Part shown: positions 32,833-41,153 of the stretch, piece by piece | Layout: every line of letters starts with the position of its first letter | Numbering within the stretch: the first letter of the stretch is position 1 | DNA from: Gemmataceae bacterium | GTDB taxonomy: Bacteria; Planctomycetota; Planctomycetia; Gemmatales; Gemmataceae | Reading direction: 5' to 3' | Assembly: GCA_028288765.1 (NCBI GenBank) | Contig: JAQGHQ010000200.1 | Location: 1 to 42,335 of the forward strand | DNA: 42,335 nucleotides | The notes under the pieces: generated by a model | What the model was told of the DNA's origin: nothing | What the model saw: the letters and a program-made list of their open reading frames with translations, nothing else | The model's database searches: none | Translations under genes and position numbers: made by a program

Positions 32833-34146
32833 TCAGTGCGAGACCGGGCAGAGCCGGCTCATCAGTCGGCGGCCGGCCCGGCCGAGGCTGCGGACGAAGA
32901 CCCGCGTGCGCGAGGGCCGTTGCAACTCGTCGACCGCCGCCGACAGGTCGGCAACAACCCGGGCGGTTTGCTCGCGGGCGGCACGGAGCTCAGTCTGTGC
33001 GGCGCGGAGGTCGGCCTCCGCCGCGCGAAGCCGGCTCTCGCCTCGTTCCAGGACGAGGTTAGTCACCTGCTCCTTCAGTTCGATCAGGGTGGGGGCGACG
33101 AGGCAGGTCCGGTCGGCCAGGAGCTGGTGTAGCGTTGCCCCGCCGGTGTCCGGGAGGTGGCCCGGGCCGAGGGACTGGGGTACGGCGACCAGAAGGCCGC
33201 GATAGAACACGATGTCGTACCCGCGATACCCCAGATGGATCTGACGGTACGCCGAATGGAACTTCTCTTCCTGTGCCAGCACCCCAAACAGGTAGCCGTC
33301 GTCGGCCTCACGGCGGAAGGCCGGCGGAAACGGGTCGGGGGGCGGGTCCGCGCCGAGGGTAGCCTCCCACTCGGGTGGGGGTTTCAGCCCGAACCGGTCG
33401 TGGAGGAAACCGGCAAGCTCCGTCGTCCGGACTTGGAGAAGTCGGCGAAGCGATTCCCCAAGTTGCGGCGACAATATGCCGGACGGCCCGGGCAAGATTC
33501 GCTCCGCGAGGGGGAAGCCGGCGAGGTCCACGTCCGGGTCGACCCCCAGGAACGAGAACACTTCGCGGAGTAAGGCGTCCGGCCGGGTTGCGATCGACTC
33601 ATAGAAGCCGATGTAGATCTGACCCGGTGGGAAGACCGACGTCCACCGCCGGAGTTGGCCGAGGTAGTCGCCGTTGGTGAGGGGCCAGTCGTGGGCGAAG
33701 TTGGCCCGCCACTCGGCGTCCGTCACCGTCCCGTATTCCGCGGCGCAATCGGCGAAATTCGCCTCCCGGAAGTGGTGCGAGTGCTTCGCGTGCGACCACG
33801 CCCGGGACACCGGGTCACGCATCAGGAAGACGAGCTTCACGTCCGGCATGAGCCGCCGGATCATACGGATTTGCCCGGCCGGGAGGGCGGCGTAGGACGG
33901 CGAGGCCTCACCCGCCACGCGGTCCCCGGCCGGCACGAAGTGGGTCGCGTACCAGCCGAGGTCGACCCATTTGAACAGGGAGCTGAAATATTTCACCTCC
34001 TTGATCCGGGGGACGAAGAGCTGGGGGTGGTGGCGGAGGTTGTCCGCCAGCCACGTGGACCCGGTTTTCGGCGGCGAGATGACGAGAAACTGCGGGAGTC
34101 GGGCGTGGAGGCGGTAGTGCGGATCGTCTGGGTGTGGGAGCCACAT
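32833..34146 (-). CDS. Sulfotransferase with C-terminal coiled coil
   Basis: 437 residues from MWLPHPDDPHY; the longer open frame upstream adds about 43 residues without family resemblance. The PAPS-binding 5'-phosphosulfate loop SPPKTGSTWLADNL is at about 24-37, and the 3'-phosphate motif LVFLMRDPVSRAWSHAKHS is at about 105-122, as in heparan-sulfate-type and other carbohydrate sulfotransferases. It should move sulfate from PAPS to a glycan or other hydroxyl. Residues about 360-420 are a predicted coiled coil (TNLVLERGESRLRAAEADLR, then AQTELRAAREQTA), and the basic C-terminus could bind membrane. The coiled coil is unusual for the family and may mediate oligomerisation. It is a solitary gene with a terminator at its 3' end. 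Confidence 0.85.
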   Translation of the reverse strand: MWLPHPDDPHYRLHARLPQFLVISPPKTGSTWLADNLRHHPQLFVPRIKEVKYFSSLFKWVDLGWYATHFVPAGDRVAGEASPSYAALPAGQIRMIRRLMPDVKLVFLMRDPVSRAWSHAKHSHHFREANFADCAAEYGTVTDAEWRANFAHDWPLTNGDYLGQLRRWTSVFPPGQIYIGFYESIATRPDALLREVFSFLGVDPDVDLAGFPLAERILPGPSGILSPQLGESLRRLLQVRTTELAGFLHDRFGLKPPPEWEATLGADPPPDPFPPAFRREADDGYLFGVLAQEEKFHSAYRQIHLGYRGYDIVFYRGLLVAVPQSLGPGHLPDTGGATLHQLLADRTCLVAPTLIELKEQVTNLVLERGESRLRAAEADLRAAQTELRAAREQTARVVADLSAAVDELQRPSRTRVFVRSLGRAGRRLMSRLCPVSH

Positions 34147-34614
34147 CCTGTGCCCGTCCTCTGGGTCACCGGCTGCGGTCGGGCCCGTATCCGACCGGCG
34201 TTGCGTGGGAAAACGGGGATCGTAGCAACCCGCCGTCACGACGGGCAATACCGACCAGATGAAAGACAGACTCATTAATCTCTTATGAGAGACATTGGTG
34301 CTCTGGTCCTTTGGACACTCGGTTGCTTTGTTGAAACGCTGGGTCGCTCGCTCGCTGGCGGGCCGCCACGCGAGCCTTTCAACAAAGCAACACTCGATTC
34401 GTGCCGACCTGACGTGCTTATGGGAGGAATAGCCGGCGCGTCAGTGAACCCGTGGGACACGGCCACCTCGGCGAGACCTCGGGGCGGGCAGACGAAACGC
34501 CCGGCCGAATTTCGAAAGACCCTGGCGATCGGACTCGCCTGTGGATTCGTCCTCCCGGAGGAGGTAGCCTGTGCTGACGCCGTCGCGCCCCGCAGGGCAT
34601 CTCAGGGTCTGGTC
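34147..34614. other. 468-bp divergent gap carrying a MITE-like element
   Basis: It separates the sulfotransferase (minus) from the second ceramidase-like gene (plus). It contains CTCATTAATCTCTTATGAG at 34270-34288, a small palindrome, and the hairpin element at 34322-34391. The frame of the downstream gene happens to be open back to 34285, but runs through the mobile element and is not coding by resemblance. Confidence 0.6.
34317..34396. mobile_element. 70-bp MITE-like hairpin element with target-site duplication
   Basis: GTTGCTTTGTTGAAA (34322-34336) and TTTCAACAAAGCAAC (34377-34391) are perfect 15-bp terminal inverted repeats. The interior pairs further (GCTCGCTGGCGG against CCGCCACGCGAGC with one bulge), so nearly the whole element folds as a hairpin. 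ACTCG is present on both sides (34317-34321 and 34392-34396), as expected for a 5-bp target duplication. It encodes nothing and would need a transposase supplied elsewhere. Related copies lie at 208-262, 42195-42250 and 42309-42335. Confidence 0.82.
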
Positions 34615-36717
34615 ATGCTCCGAGTGTTCCTCGCCGGTGTCGCCGTCCTCGCCCTCGTAGGTCCGGCCGGGGCCGCACCGAAGCTCCGCGCGGGGGCTTC
34701 GGCGGTCGACGTCACCCCGGAGCGGTTCCCGGTCGCGGTGAACTGTGGGTTCGCCGAGGTCGTCGGTCCGGCCGCCCGGGACCGGCTCCACGCCCGCACC
34801 CTCGTCCTCGACGACGGGACGATCAGGCTCGCCGTCGTGGTCGTCGACAACTGCATGATGCCCCGTGAGTTCCTCGACCGGGCGAAGGACCTCATTGCGG
34901 CCGAGACGAGGATCCCGGCCGACCGCCAGCTGATCGCCGCGACGCACACCCATTCCGCCCCGGCGGTCATGGGCTGTCTCGGGTCCGACCCCGACCCGGC
35001 ATACGGGGCGTTCCTCGAACGCCAGCTCGTCCGTGGCGTCCGGGAGGCGGTCGCGAACCTTGCCCCGGCGGACGCCGGGTGGGCGGCCGCCGACGCCGGC
35101 CGCCTGACCAACAACCGCCAGTGGGTCCTGCGGTCGGACCGGGTGCGGAAGGACCCGTTCGGCGCCCTGACAGTCCGATCGAACATGCACCCGGGATACC
35201 TGAACCCGGACTTCGTCGGCCCGTCCGGTCCCACCGACCCGTGGCTCACCGCGCTGACCGTCCGCACCGCGGGTAAGCCGCTCGCGGTCCTCGCCAACTT
35301 CTCGATGCACTACTTCGGGACCACTCCGGTCTCGGCCGACTACTTCGGCCGGTTCTGCGACAAGCTCGAAAAGAAGATGGGTGGGGGAGAGAAATCGCCC
35401 GGGTTCGTCGCGATCCTGTCACAAGGAACGGCCGGCGATCTGCACTGGATGGATTACGGCCGGCCGCAGCTGAAGCAGACCATTGATGATTACGCCGACG
35501 CGGTGGCGGACGTCGCGGCCGGCGCGATCGAGAAGGTCGAGTACCGCTCCGACCTCACGCTCGCGATGGCCGAGACAAGACTCACCATCGGCCGCCGGCT
35601 GCCCTCGCCGGAGCGGCTGGAGTGGGCGAAAAAGGTGGTCGCGGGGCTGAACGGCCGCAAGCCTACGACTCAGCCGGAGGTCTACGCCCGCGAGGCAGTT
35701 TTCCTGCACGCCGAGCCGAAGCGGGAACTGAAGCTCCAGGCCGTCCGCGTCGGCGACCTCGGAATCGCGGCCATCCCGGACGAGGTGTTCGCCATCACCG
35801 GCCTGAAGATCAAGGCACAGAGCCCGCTCAACCCGACGTTCACCGTCGAACTGGCGAACGGGGCCGACGGGTACATCCCGCCGACCGAGCAGCACCTGCT
35901 CGGCGGGTATACGACATGGCCCGCGCGAACGGCCGGGCTCGAAGTCGGCGCCGAGGCGAAGATCCTCGAAACCGTGCTCGGGCTCCTGGAACAGGTGTCG
36001 GGTAAGAAGCGAAAGCCGCTCCCGGACCCGGCCGCCGACCCCTACGCGAAGCTCGTGGTCGCCGGCAAACCGATCGGGTACTGGCGGCTCGGCGAACTCA
36101 CCGGGCCGACGGCCGCGGACAGTTCCGGGAAGAACCCGGGGGCGTTCGAAACGGGTGTGGTATTCGGGCTCGACGGCCCGCTCCCCCGGCGGTTCGACGG
36201 TCTCGCGGCGGTGAACCGGTCCGCCCACTTCGCCGGCGGCCGGGCGGCCCTGAAACTTCCTCCCCTGGCGGACAAGTATTCGGTCGAGCTGTGGTTCTGG
36301 AACGGGTTCCCCGCGGATGCCCGGGACTGGACCGGGACTTTGTTCTCCCTCGCCGCCGGAAACGACACCGGCGATACGGTGGTGTTGGGCGGGAAGAAAG
36401 GAAATCCGAACGCCCTCACCGTCCTCCCCGGACCGGCCGACGGAGACGGTCAGCCGGGAAAGACGGCTGTCCCGTTCCGGAAGTGGACTCATGCGGTATT
36501 CGTCCGCGACGGGATGCGAGTCCGGGTGTACCTGAATGGAAAGCCGGAGATCGATGTCGACCTACCGTCGAAGGTGAAACCGTCCACGCTCCTGATCGGC
36601 GGTCGGCCGGACAGGGCGTTCGGGTTTGAAGGGCGGATCGCCGAGGTGGCGGTGTACGCTCGTCCGCTCAGTGTGGAGGAGGCTGCAGCGCGGGTCCGGG
36701 CTTCGGACGAGAAATGA
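34615..36717 (+). CDS. Neutral ceramidase-like protein with C-terminal LamG-like domain
   Basis: 700 residues from MLRVFLAGVAVLALVG, a signal peptide ending AGAAPK; the frame is open back to 34285 but that extension crosses a mobile element. Residues about 25-460 match the neutral ceramidase-like family: AGASAVDVTPERFPVAVN, IAATHTHSAPAVMG with ligand histidines, LANFSMHYFGTTPVSADYFG, ILSQGTAGDLHWM and NGADGYIPP. Residues about 475-700 form a laminin-G/concanavalin-like jelly roll (AGKPIGYWRLGELTG, YSVELWFWNGF, LNGKPEIDVDLPSK, FEGRIAEVAVYARPLSVEE). The added domain suggests binding to a polysaccharide or cell-surface target. It is a paralogue of the gene at 339-1733. Actual ceramide hydrolysis is unproven for either. 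Confidence 0.83.
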   Translation: MLRVFLAGVAVLALVGPAGAAPKLRAGASAVDVTPERFPVAVNCGFAEVVGPAARDRLHARTLVLDDGTIRLAVVVVDNCMMPREFLDRAKDLIAAETRIPADRQLIAATHTHSAPAVMGCLGSDPDPAYGAFLERQLVRGVREAVANLAPADAGWAAADAGRLTNNRQWVLRSDRVRKDPFGALTVRSNMHPGYLNPDFVGPSGPTDPWLTALTVRTAGKPLAVLANFSMHYFGTTPVSADYFGRFCDKLEKKMGGGEKSPGFVAILSQGTAGDLHWMDYGRPQLKQTIDDYADAVADVAAGAIEKVEYRSDLTLAMAETRLTIGRRLPSPERLEWAKKVVAGLNGRKPTTQPEVYAREAVFLHAEPKRELKLQAVRVGDLGIAAIPDEVFAITGLKIKAQSPLNPTFTVELANGADGYIPPTEQHLLGGYTTWPARTAGLEVGAEAKILETVLGLLEQVSGKKRKPLPDPAADPYAKLVVAGKPIGYWRLGELTGPTAADSSGKNPGAFETGVVFGLDGPLPRRFDGLAAVNRSAHFAGGRAALKLPPLADKYSVELWFWNGFPADARDWTGTLFSLAAGNDTGDTVVLGGKKGNPNALTVLPGPADGDGQPGKTAVPFRKWTHAVFVRDGMRVRVYLNGKPEIDVDLPSKVKPSTLLIGGRPDRAFGFEGRIAEVAVYARPLSVEEAAARVRASDEK

Positions 36718-36745
36718 CGACCGCCGGGGGTCTCCTACCGCAGTC

Positions 36746-36846
36746 GTGGGGGCAAGTTTCCAACTTGCCCAGGCCGGTCGGGCCTGTTCGACTGATGCGT
36801 GGAGCCGGGTTTCCAATCGCCAGGGCAGGTTGGAAACGTGCCCCAC
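36746..36846. repeat. Inverted repeat of the GGCAAGTTTCCAACTTGCC type
   Basis: GTGGGGGCAAGTTTCCAACT (from 36746) pairs with 36823-36846 (GGGCAGGTTGGAAACGTGCC then CCAC) with a few mismatches. The left arm itself contains the palindrome GGCAAGTTTCCAACTTGCC-like core. The loop repeats a GGGTTTCCAAT motif, suggesting three related units. It sits directly after the ceramidase-LamG stop. Confidence 0.75.
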
Positions 36847-36862
36847 GTCTCTTCCCGGAAAC

Positions 36863-36894
36863 TGCCCCGCCCGGTCCTTTGCACCAACGGGGCA
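36863..36894 (+). terminator. Candidate terminator downstream of the ceramidase-LamG gene
   Basis: TGCCCCG and CGGGGCA form a 7-bp stem around an 18-base loop, followed by TTTCTCGTTT. The loop is long, so strength is uncertain. Confidence 0.45.
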
Positions 36895-37037
36895 TTTCTC
36901 GTTTGGTGCTACTGAGGGATGGGCCGGGTGATTAGAACAGACAAGGATCTCGGCCGCCGGGACGACGTCATGGGATCGCCTTTGCCGTTGGCCCCGACCG
37001 CCGGGAAGAGTGCCGGCTGCCCACTCTGGGACAACCG

Positions 37038-37634
37038 ATGAACCAGCCGTTGCCGCTGATCTACCTGGCCCGTCACGGGGAAACCGAGTGGTCGCTTGCG
37101 GGCCGACATACCGGGTTGACCGACATCCCCCTCACCGACCGCGGCGAGCGGAACGCCCGCCGGCTCGGCGACCGGCTGGCCGGCATCGCCTTTGCCCGCG
37201 TGTTCACCAGCCCGTTGATCCGCGCCCGGCGGACGTGCGAACTGGCCGGGTTCGGCGGGGTAGCCGAGGTCGACCCCGATCTCGTCGAGTGGGACTACGG
37301 TGAGGTCGAAGGGATCACCACGGCCGAGTTCCGCCGTCAGCGGCCGGACTGGGAGTTGTTCCGCGACGGCCCGCCCGGCGGGGAAACCCTCGCGGCCATC
37401 TCGGCCCGGGCGGACCGCGTCATCGCCCGGGTTCGGGCCGTGGGCGGGAATGTGCTGCTCTTTTCGAGCGGGCATATCTCTCAGGTCCTCGGGGCCCGGT
37501 GGATCGGGGCTGATGTGAGTTGGGGCCGAGCCTTCTTCCTCCAGACCGCGGCCGTGAGCATACTCGGGTACCACCATTCCCTCGGCGAACCGGTCATCCG
37601 GCTGTGGAACGACACCCACCACACCGAAGACTGA
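37038..37634 (+). CDS. Histidine phosphatase family protein (phosphoglycerate-mutase-like)
   Basis: 198 residues. The catalytic LARHGETEWS at about 10-19 supplies the phospho-accepting His in the RHG motif, and FSSGHISQVL at about 141-150 supplies the second His. FTSPLIRARRTCEL and WDYGEVEGITTAEF (acid residue for catalysis) are also typical. The family includes cofactor-dependent phosphoglycerate mutases, sugar phosphatases and SixA-like proteins. At under 200 residues it is more like a phosphatase than a true mutase (about 230-250). It precedes phosphoglucomutase by 32 bp in the same direction, so a sugar-phosphate phosphatase role is a reasonable inference. It is cytoplasmic. Confidence 0.86.
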   Translation: MNQPLPLIYLARHGETEWSLAGRHTGLTDIPLTDRGERNARRLGDRLAGIAFARVFTSPLIRARRTCELAGFGGVAEVDPDLVEWDYGEVEGITTAEFRRQRPDWELFRDGPPGGETLAAISARADRVIARVRAVGGNVLLFSSGHISQVLGARWIGADVSWGRAFFLQTAAVSILGYHHSLGEPVIRLWNDTHHTED

Positions 37635-37666
37635 CGCCCGGTTACCGCGTATGAGAGGAGACAAGA

Positions 37667-39307
37667 ATGGCACTCTCGCCGCTGGCAGGTAAGCCCGCCC
37701 CGCCCGACCTACTGATCGACGTGGGGCAGCTGGAGCGGGCCTATTACGAGTTCCGCCCGGACCCCACAGACCCGGCCCGCCGGGTGGCGTTCGGGACGAG
37801 CGGGCACCGCGGTAGCCCGCTCGACGGGACGTTCACCGAGGCCCACATCCTCGCGATCACGCAGGCCATCTGCGAGTACCGGCGGGGGAAGGGGATCGAC
37901 GGCCCCGTGTTCCTGGGCAAGGACACCCACGCCGCCTCCGGCCCGGCGCAGCGGACCGCCCTCGAAGTGCTGGCCGCGAACGGGGTGGATGCCGTCATCC
38001 AGCTCGCCGACGGGGTGACCCCGACCCCGGTCATCTCGCACGCGATCCTCACCTACAACCTCGGCCGGACCGATCATCTCGCCGACGGTATTGTCATTAC
38101 CCCGTCACACAATCCTCCGGCGGACGGCGGGTTCAAGTACAACCCGCCGAACGGGGGGCCGGCCGACACGGACGTGACGAAGTGGGTGCAGGACCGGGCG
38201 AACGAACTCCTCCGGGCGATCGGGGTCGGGGTAAAGCGGGTCCCGTACGAGTCGGCCCTCACAGCCGCGACGACCAGGCAGGTCGACTACGTCCGACCCT
38301 ACGTCGACGACCTGAAGTCCGTCCTCGACATGGACGCGATCCGCGCGGCCGGGGTGAAGATCGGGGTCGACCCGCTCGGCGGGGCGGCGGTCCACTACTG
38401 GGAGCCCATCCGCGACACCTACGGCCTCGACCTGACGGTGACCAATCCGGTGGTCGACCCGACGTTCCGCTTCATGACCGTCGACCACGACGGCAAGATC
38501 CGCATGGACTGTTCGAGTCCCTACGCGATGGCCCGGCTCGTCGGCCTCAAGGACCGGTTCCGCGTGGCATTCGCCAACGACCCGGACGCGGACCGGCACG
38601 GGATCGTCACCCCGTCCGCCGGGCTGATGAACCCGAACCACTATCTCGCCGTCGCGGTTCGGTATTTGCTCACCCACCGTCCCGGGTGGTCGGCGTCCGC
38701 CGTTGTGGGGAAGACGCTCGTCAGCAGCGGACTGATCGACCGGGTAGTCGCGAGCCTCGGCCGGCAGCTGTCCGAAGTGCCGGTCGGGTTCAAGTGGTTC
38801 GCGCCGGGGTTGTTCGACGGCTCGGTCTGCTTCGGTGGGGAAGAGAGCGCGGGGGCCAGCTTCCTCCGGCGCGACGGCACCGTCTGGACCACCGACAAGG
38901 ACGGGCCGATCATGGCCCTGCTCGCCGCGGAAATCACCGCCGTGACCGGGAAGGACCCGGGCGAGCACTTCGCGGAGCTGACCCGGGAATTCGGCACCCC
39001 GTATTACACCCGGATCGACGCCCCCGCGACGCCCGAACAGAAGGCGAAGCTGCAATCGCTCTCGGCCGACGCGGTGACCGACCGGGAACTGGCCGGCGAA
39101 CCGATCACGGCCAAACTGACGCGGGCGCCGGGCAACAACGCCCCGATCGGCGGGCTGAAGGTCGTGACCCCGGGCGGGTGGTTCGCCGCCCGGCCGTCCG
39201 GGACGGAGAACGTCTACAAGGTGTACGCCGAGAGCTTCCGCAGCCAGGCCCATCTGGAGGCGATCGTCACCGAGGCCCAAAAGCTGGTGGCCAACGCACT
39301 GAAGTGA
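37667..39307 (+). CDS. pgm: Phosphoglucomutase, alpha-D-glucose phosphate-specific
   Basis: 546 residues, the length of the E. coli Pgm type. It interconverts glucose 1-phosphate and glucose 6-phosphate through a phosphoserine intermediate. Ser147 in [20 protein letters not shown] is the phospho-acceptor. [15 protein letters not shown] binds the metal, [16 protein letters not shown] carries the sugar-binding loop, and [20 protein letters not shown] is the C-terminal phosphate-binding loop. [15 protein letters not shown] near the N-terminus is diagnostic of this subgroup. ATG at 37667 follows GAGAGGAGACAAGA, a good ribosome site. It lies in a run with the histidine phosphatase, pgi and gnd-type genes. 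Confidence 0.96.
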   Translation: MALSPLAGKPAPPDLLIDVGQLERAYYEFRPDPTDPARRVAFGTSGHRGSPLDGTFTEAHILAITQAICEYRRGKGIDGPVFLGKDTHAASGPAQRTALEVLAANGVDAVIQLADGVTPTPVISHAILTYNLGRTDHLADGIVITPSHNPPADGGFKYNPPNGGPADTDVTKWVQDRANELLRAIGVGVKRVPYESALTAATTRQVDYVRPYVDDLKSVLDMDAIRAAGVKIGVDPLGGAAVHYWEPIRDTYGLDLTVTNPVVDPTFRFMTVDHDGKIRMDCSSPYAMARLVGLKDRFRVAFANDPDADRHGIVTPSAGLMNPNHYLAVAVRYLLTHRPGWSASAVVGKTLVSSGLIDRVVASLGRQLSEVPVGFKWFAPGLFDGSVCFGGEESAGASFLRRDGTVWTTDKDGPIMALLAAEITAVTGKDPGEHFAELTREFGTPYYTRIDAPATPEQKAKLQSLSADAVTDRELAGEPITAKLTRAPGNNAPIGGLKVVTPGGWFAARPSGTENVYKVYAESFRSQAHLEAIVTEAQKLVANALK

Positions 39308-39335
39308 AAAAAGGGGCGCGACCGGTCGGTGCTCC

Positions 39336-39393
39336 CCGGTTTTGAAGGCCCAAAGGGGCCGCCAGATAATAGCCCAGGGCGTGAGCCCTGGGG
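39336..39393 (-). repeat. Copy of the AGAGAGTAGCCCAGG repeat, in the pgi leader
   Basis: CCGGTTTTGAAGGCCCAAAG, then GCCAGATAATAGCCCAGGGC, then GTGAGCCCTGGGG is the reverse-complement counterpart of 9095-9133. CCCAGGGCGTGAGCCCTGGG forms its own hairpin. It ends 10 bp before the pgi ribosome site (GGAGAG), so the repeat is part of the pgm-pgi spacer transcript. Confidence 0.82.
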
Positions 39394-39411
39394 AGCCTGG
39401 AGAGATCCGAC

Positions 39412-41046
39412 ATGGCCCAACAGCCCCTGACCCGGCAGCCCGCGTGGGGCGAACTCAAGCGGCACCACGAGGCCGTCCGGGGGACTCACCTCCGCCGCCT
39501 GTTCGCCGACGACCCGGGCCGGGGCGAGCAGCTCACGGCCGAGGGAGCCGGCGTCTTCCTCGACTACTCGAAGAACCGCGTCACCGCCGAGACGTTGACG
39601 CTGCTCGTCAAGCTCGCCGAGGAGTGCGGCCTGCGCGACCGGATCGACGCAATGTTTCGCGGCGAGAAGATCAACGTCACGGAGAACCGGGCCGTCCTCC
39701 ACGTCGCCCTGCGGGCACCGGAGGGGACGACGATCACGGTGGACGGCGTGAACGTGGTCCCGGACGTCCACGCCGTCCTGAAGCGGATGGCCGACTTCGC
39801 CGACCGCGTCCGGTCCGGCGCCTGGGTGGGGGCGACCGGCAAGCCAATTCGAAGTATCCTCAACGTCGGGATCGGCGGGTCCGACCTCGGGCCGGTCATG
39901 GCTTACGAGGCCCTGCGGTACTATTCCCGCCGGGACATGACGTTCCGGTTCGTCTCCAACGTGGACGGCACCGACTTCGCCGAGGCGACCCGGGGCCTGG
40001 ACCCCGCCGAGACGCTGTTCATCATCTCGTCCAAGACGTTCACCACCCTGGAGACGATGACGAACGCCCGCACGGCTCGGGACTGGTGCCTGGCCGCGCT
40101 GGGCGACCCGGCGGCCGTCGCCCGGCACTTCGTCGCGGTTTCCACGAACACGGCCGAGGTGGTGAAGTTCGGGATCGACCCGGCCAACATGTTCGGGTTC
40201 TGGGACTGGGTCGGCGGCCGGTACTCGATGGACTCGGCCATCGGTTTGTCCACGATGATCGCGGTCGGGCCGGAGAATTTCCGCCGGATGCTGGCCGGGT
40301 TCCGGGAGATGGACGAGCACTTCCGGACCGCGCCGTTCGGCGCGAACCTGCCCGTGCTCATGGGCCTGCTGACGCTCTGGTACGTCGACTTCTTCGGGGT
40401 GCAGTCGGTCGCGGTGCTGCCTTATGACCAGTACCTGAAGCGGTTCCCGGCCTACCTCCAGCAGCTCACGATGGAGAGTAACGGGAAGTCGGTCACGCTC
40501 GCCGGTGAGCGGGTGGATTACCCGACCGGACCGGTCTTCTGGGGCGAACCGGGCACCAACGGCCAGCACTCGTTTTACCAGCTGCTCCACCAGGGCACGG
40601 CGCTCGTCCCGTGCGACTTCTTCCTCTTCGCCGACCCGCTCAACCCGCTCGGCCGGCACCACGATCTTCTCGCGGCCAACGTGTTCGCCCAGGCCGAAGC
40701 CCTGGCCTTCGGCAAGACCGCCGACGAGGTCCGGGCCGAGGGGGTACCGGCTCATCTCGTCCCGCACAAGACATTCGAGGGGAACCGTCCATCCAACACG
40801 CTGATCCTGAACAAGCTCACCCCCGAAGCGCTTGGCAAGCTGGTCGCCCTGTACGAACACAGCGTTTTTACCCAGGGCGTGATCTGGGGGATTGATTCGT
40901 TCGACCAGTGGGGGGTCGAACTCGGGAAGGTGATGGCCCAGCGGATCGTCCCCGAGCTGGAATCCGCCACCCCGCCCCAGCTCGGCCACGACGCTTCCAC
41001 CAACGCCCTGATCCGTCGCTACCGCAAGCTCCGCGGACGGGCTTGA
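39412..41046 (+). CDS. pgi: Glucose-6-phosphate isomerase
   Basis: 544 residues, the length of the long bacterial/eukaryotic form. It interconverts glucose 6-phosphate and fructose 6-phosphate. Family motifs are clear: [51 protein letters not shown] for phosphate binding, [37 protein letters not shown] then NGK, and [20 protein letters not shown] with the catalytic Glu and His. The end [20 protein letters not shown] then WGVELGK carries the catalytic Lys. ATG at 39412 follows CTGGAGAGATCCGAC. Its leader is a dispersed repeat. It is cytoplasmic and links glycolysis, glycogen (through pgm) and the pentose phosphate pathway. Confidence 0.97.
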   Translation: MAQQPLTRQPAWGELKRHHEAVRGTHLRRLFADDPGRGEQLTAEGAGVFLDYSKNRVTAETLTLLVKLAEECGLRDRIDAMFRGEKINVTENRAVLHVALRAPEGTTITVDGVNVVPDVHAVLKRMADFADRVRSGAWVGATGKPIRSILNVGIGGSDLGPVMAYEALRYYSRRDMTFRFVSNVDGTDFAEATRGLDPAETLFIISSKTFTTLETMTNARTARDWCLAALGDPAAVARHFVAVSTNTAEVVKFGIDPANMFGFWDWVGGRYSMDSAIGLSTMIAVGPENFRRMLAGFREMDEHFRTAPFGANLPVLMGLLTLWYVDFFGVQSVAVLPYDQYLKRFPAYLQQLTMESNGKSVTLAGERVDYPTGPVFWGEPGTNGQHSFYQLLHQGTALVPCDFFLFADPLNPLGRHHDLLAANVFAQAEALAFGKTADEVRAEGVPAHLVPHKTFEGNRPSNTLILNKLTPEALGKLVALYEHSVFTQGVIWGIDSFDQWGVELGKVMAQRIVPELESATPPQLGHDASTNALIRRYRKLRGRA

Positions 41047-41075
41047 CCGTGCGGAGGATACACGTCCTGTTTTCT

Positions 41076-41100
41076 CCCCTCTCCCCGCTGGGGAGAGGGG
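41076..41100. repeat. CCCCTCTCCCC hairpin between pgi and the gnd-type gene
   Basis: CCCCTCTCCCC, loop GCT, GGGGAGAGGGG: a perfect 11-bp stem. It is followed by GACACAAT, not a T-run, so it is a poor terminator in this direction, although TTTT precedes it. Hairpins of this sequence are common dispersed elements in bacteria. Confidence 0.75.
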
Positions 41101-41153
41101 GACACAATACCCTCACCGGGTTCCTGAACGAGAACCGGAATACGGAGAGTACC

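Larger units (their letters stand above)
36718..37037. other. 320-bp gap: inverted repeat plus terminator candidate
   Basis: It contains the inverted repeat 36746-36846 and the hairpin 36863-36894. The last 140 bases before the histidine phosphatase gene show no clear promoter or ribosome site stronger than a GAC-rich leader. Confidence 0.5.

Noticed and set aside
34147..34275. N-terminal extension of the sulfotransferase
   Set aside because: The extra residues are not like the family, and the PAPS loop falls at the usual distance from the start at 34146.
34285..34614. N-terminal extension of the second ceramidase-like protein
   Set aside because: The frame is open, but it runs through the hairpin mobile element and lacks family resemblance; the ATG at 34615 starts a proper signal peptide.
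41076..41100. Strong terminator after pgi
   Set aside because: The stem is perfect but there is no T-run after it on the plus strand; the sequence is a common dispersed hairpin.
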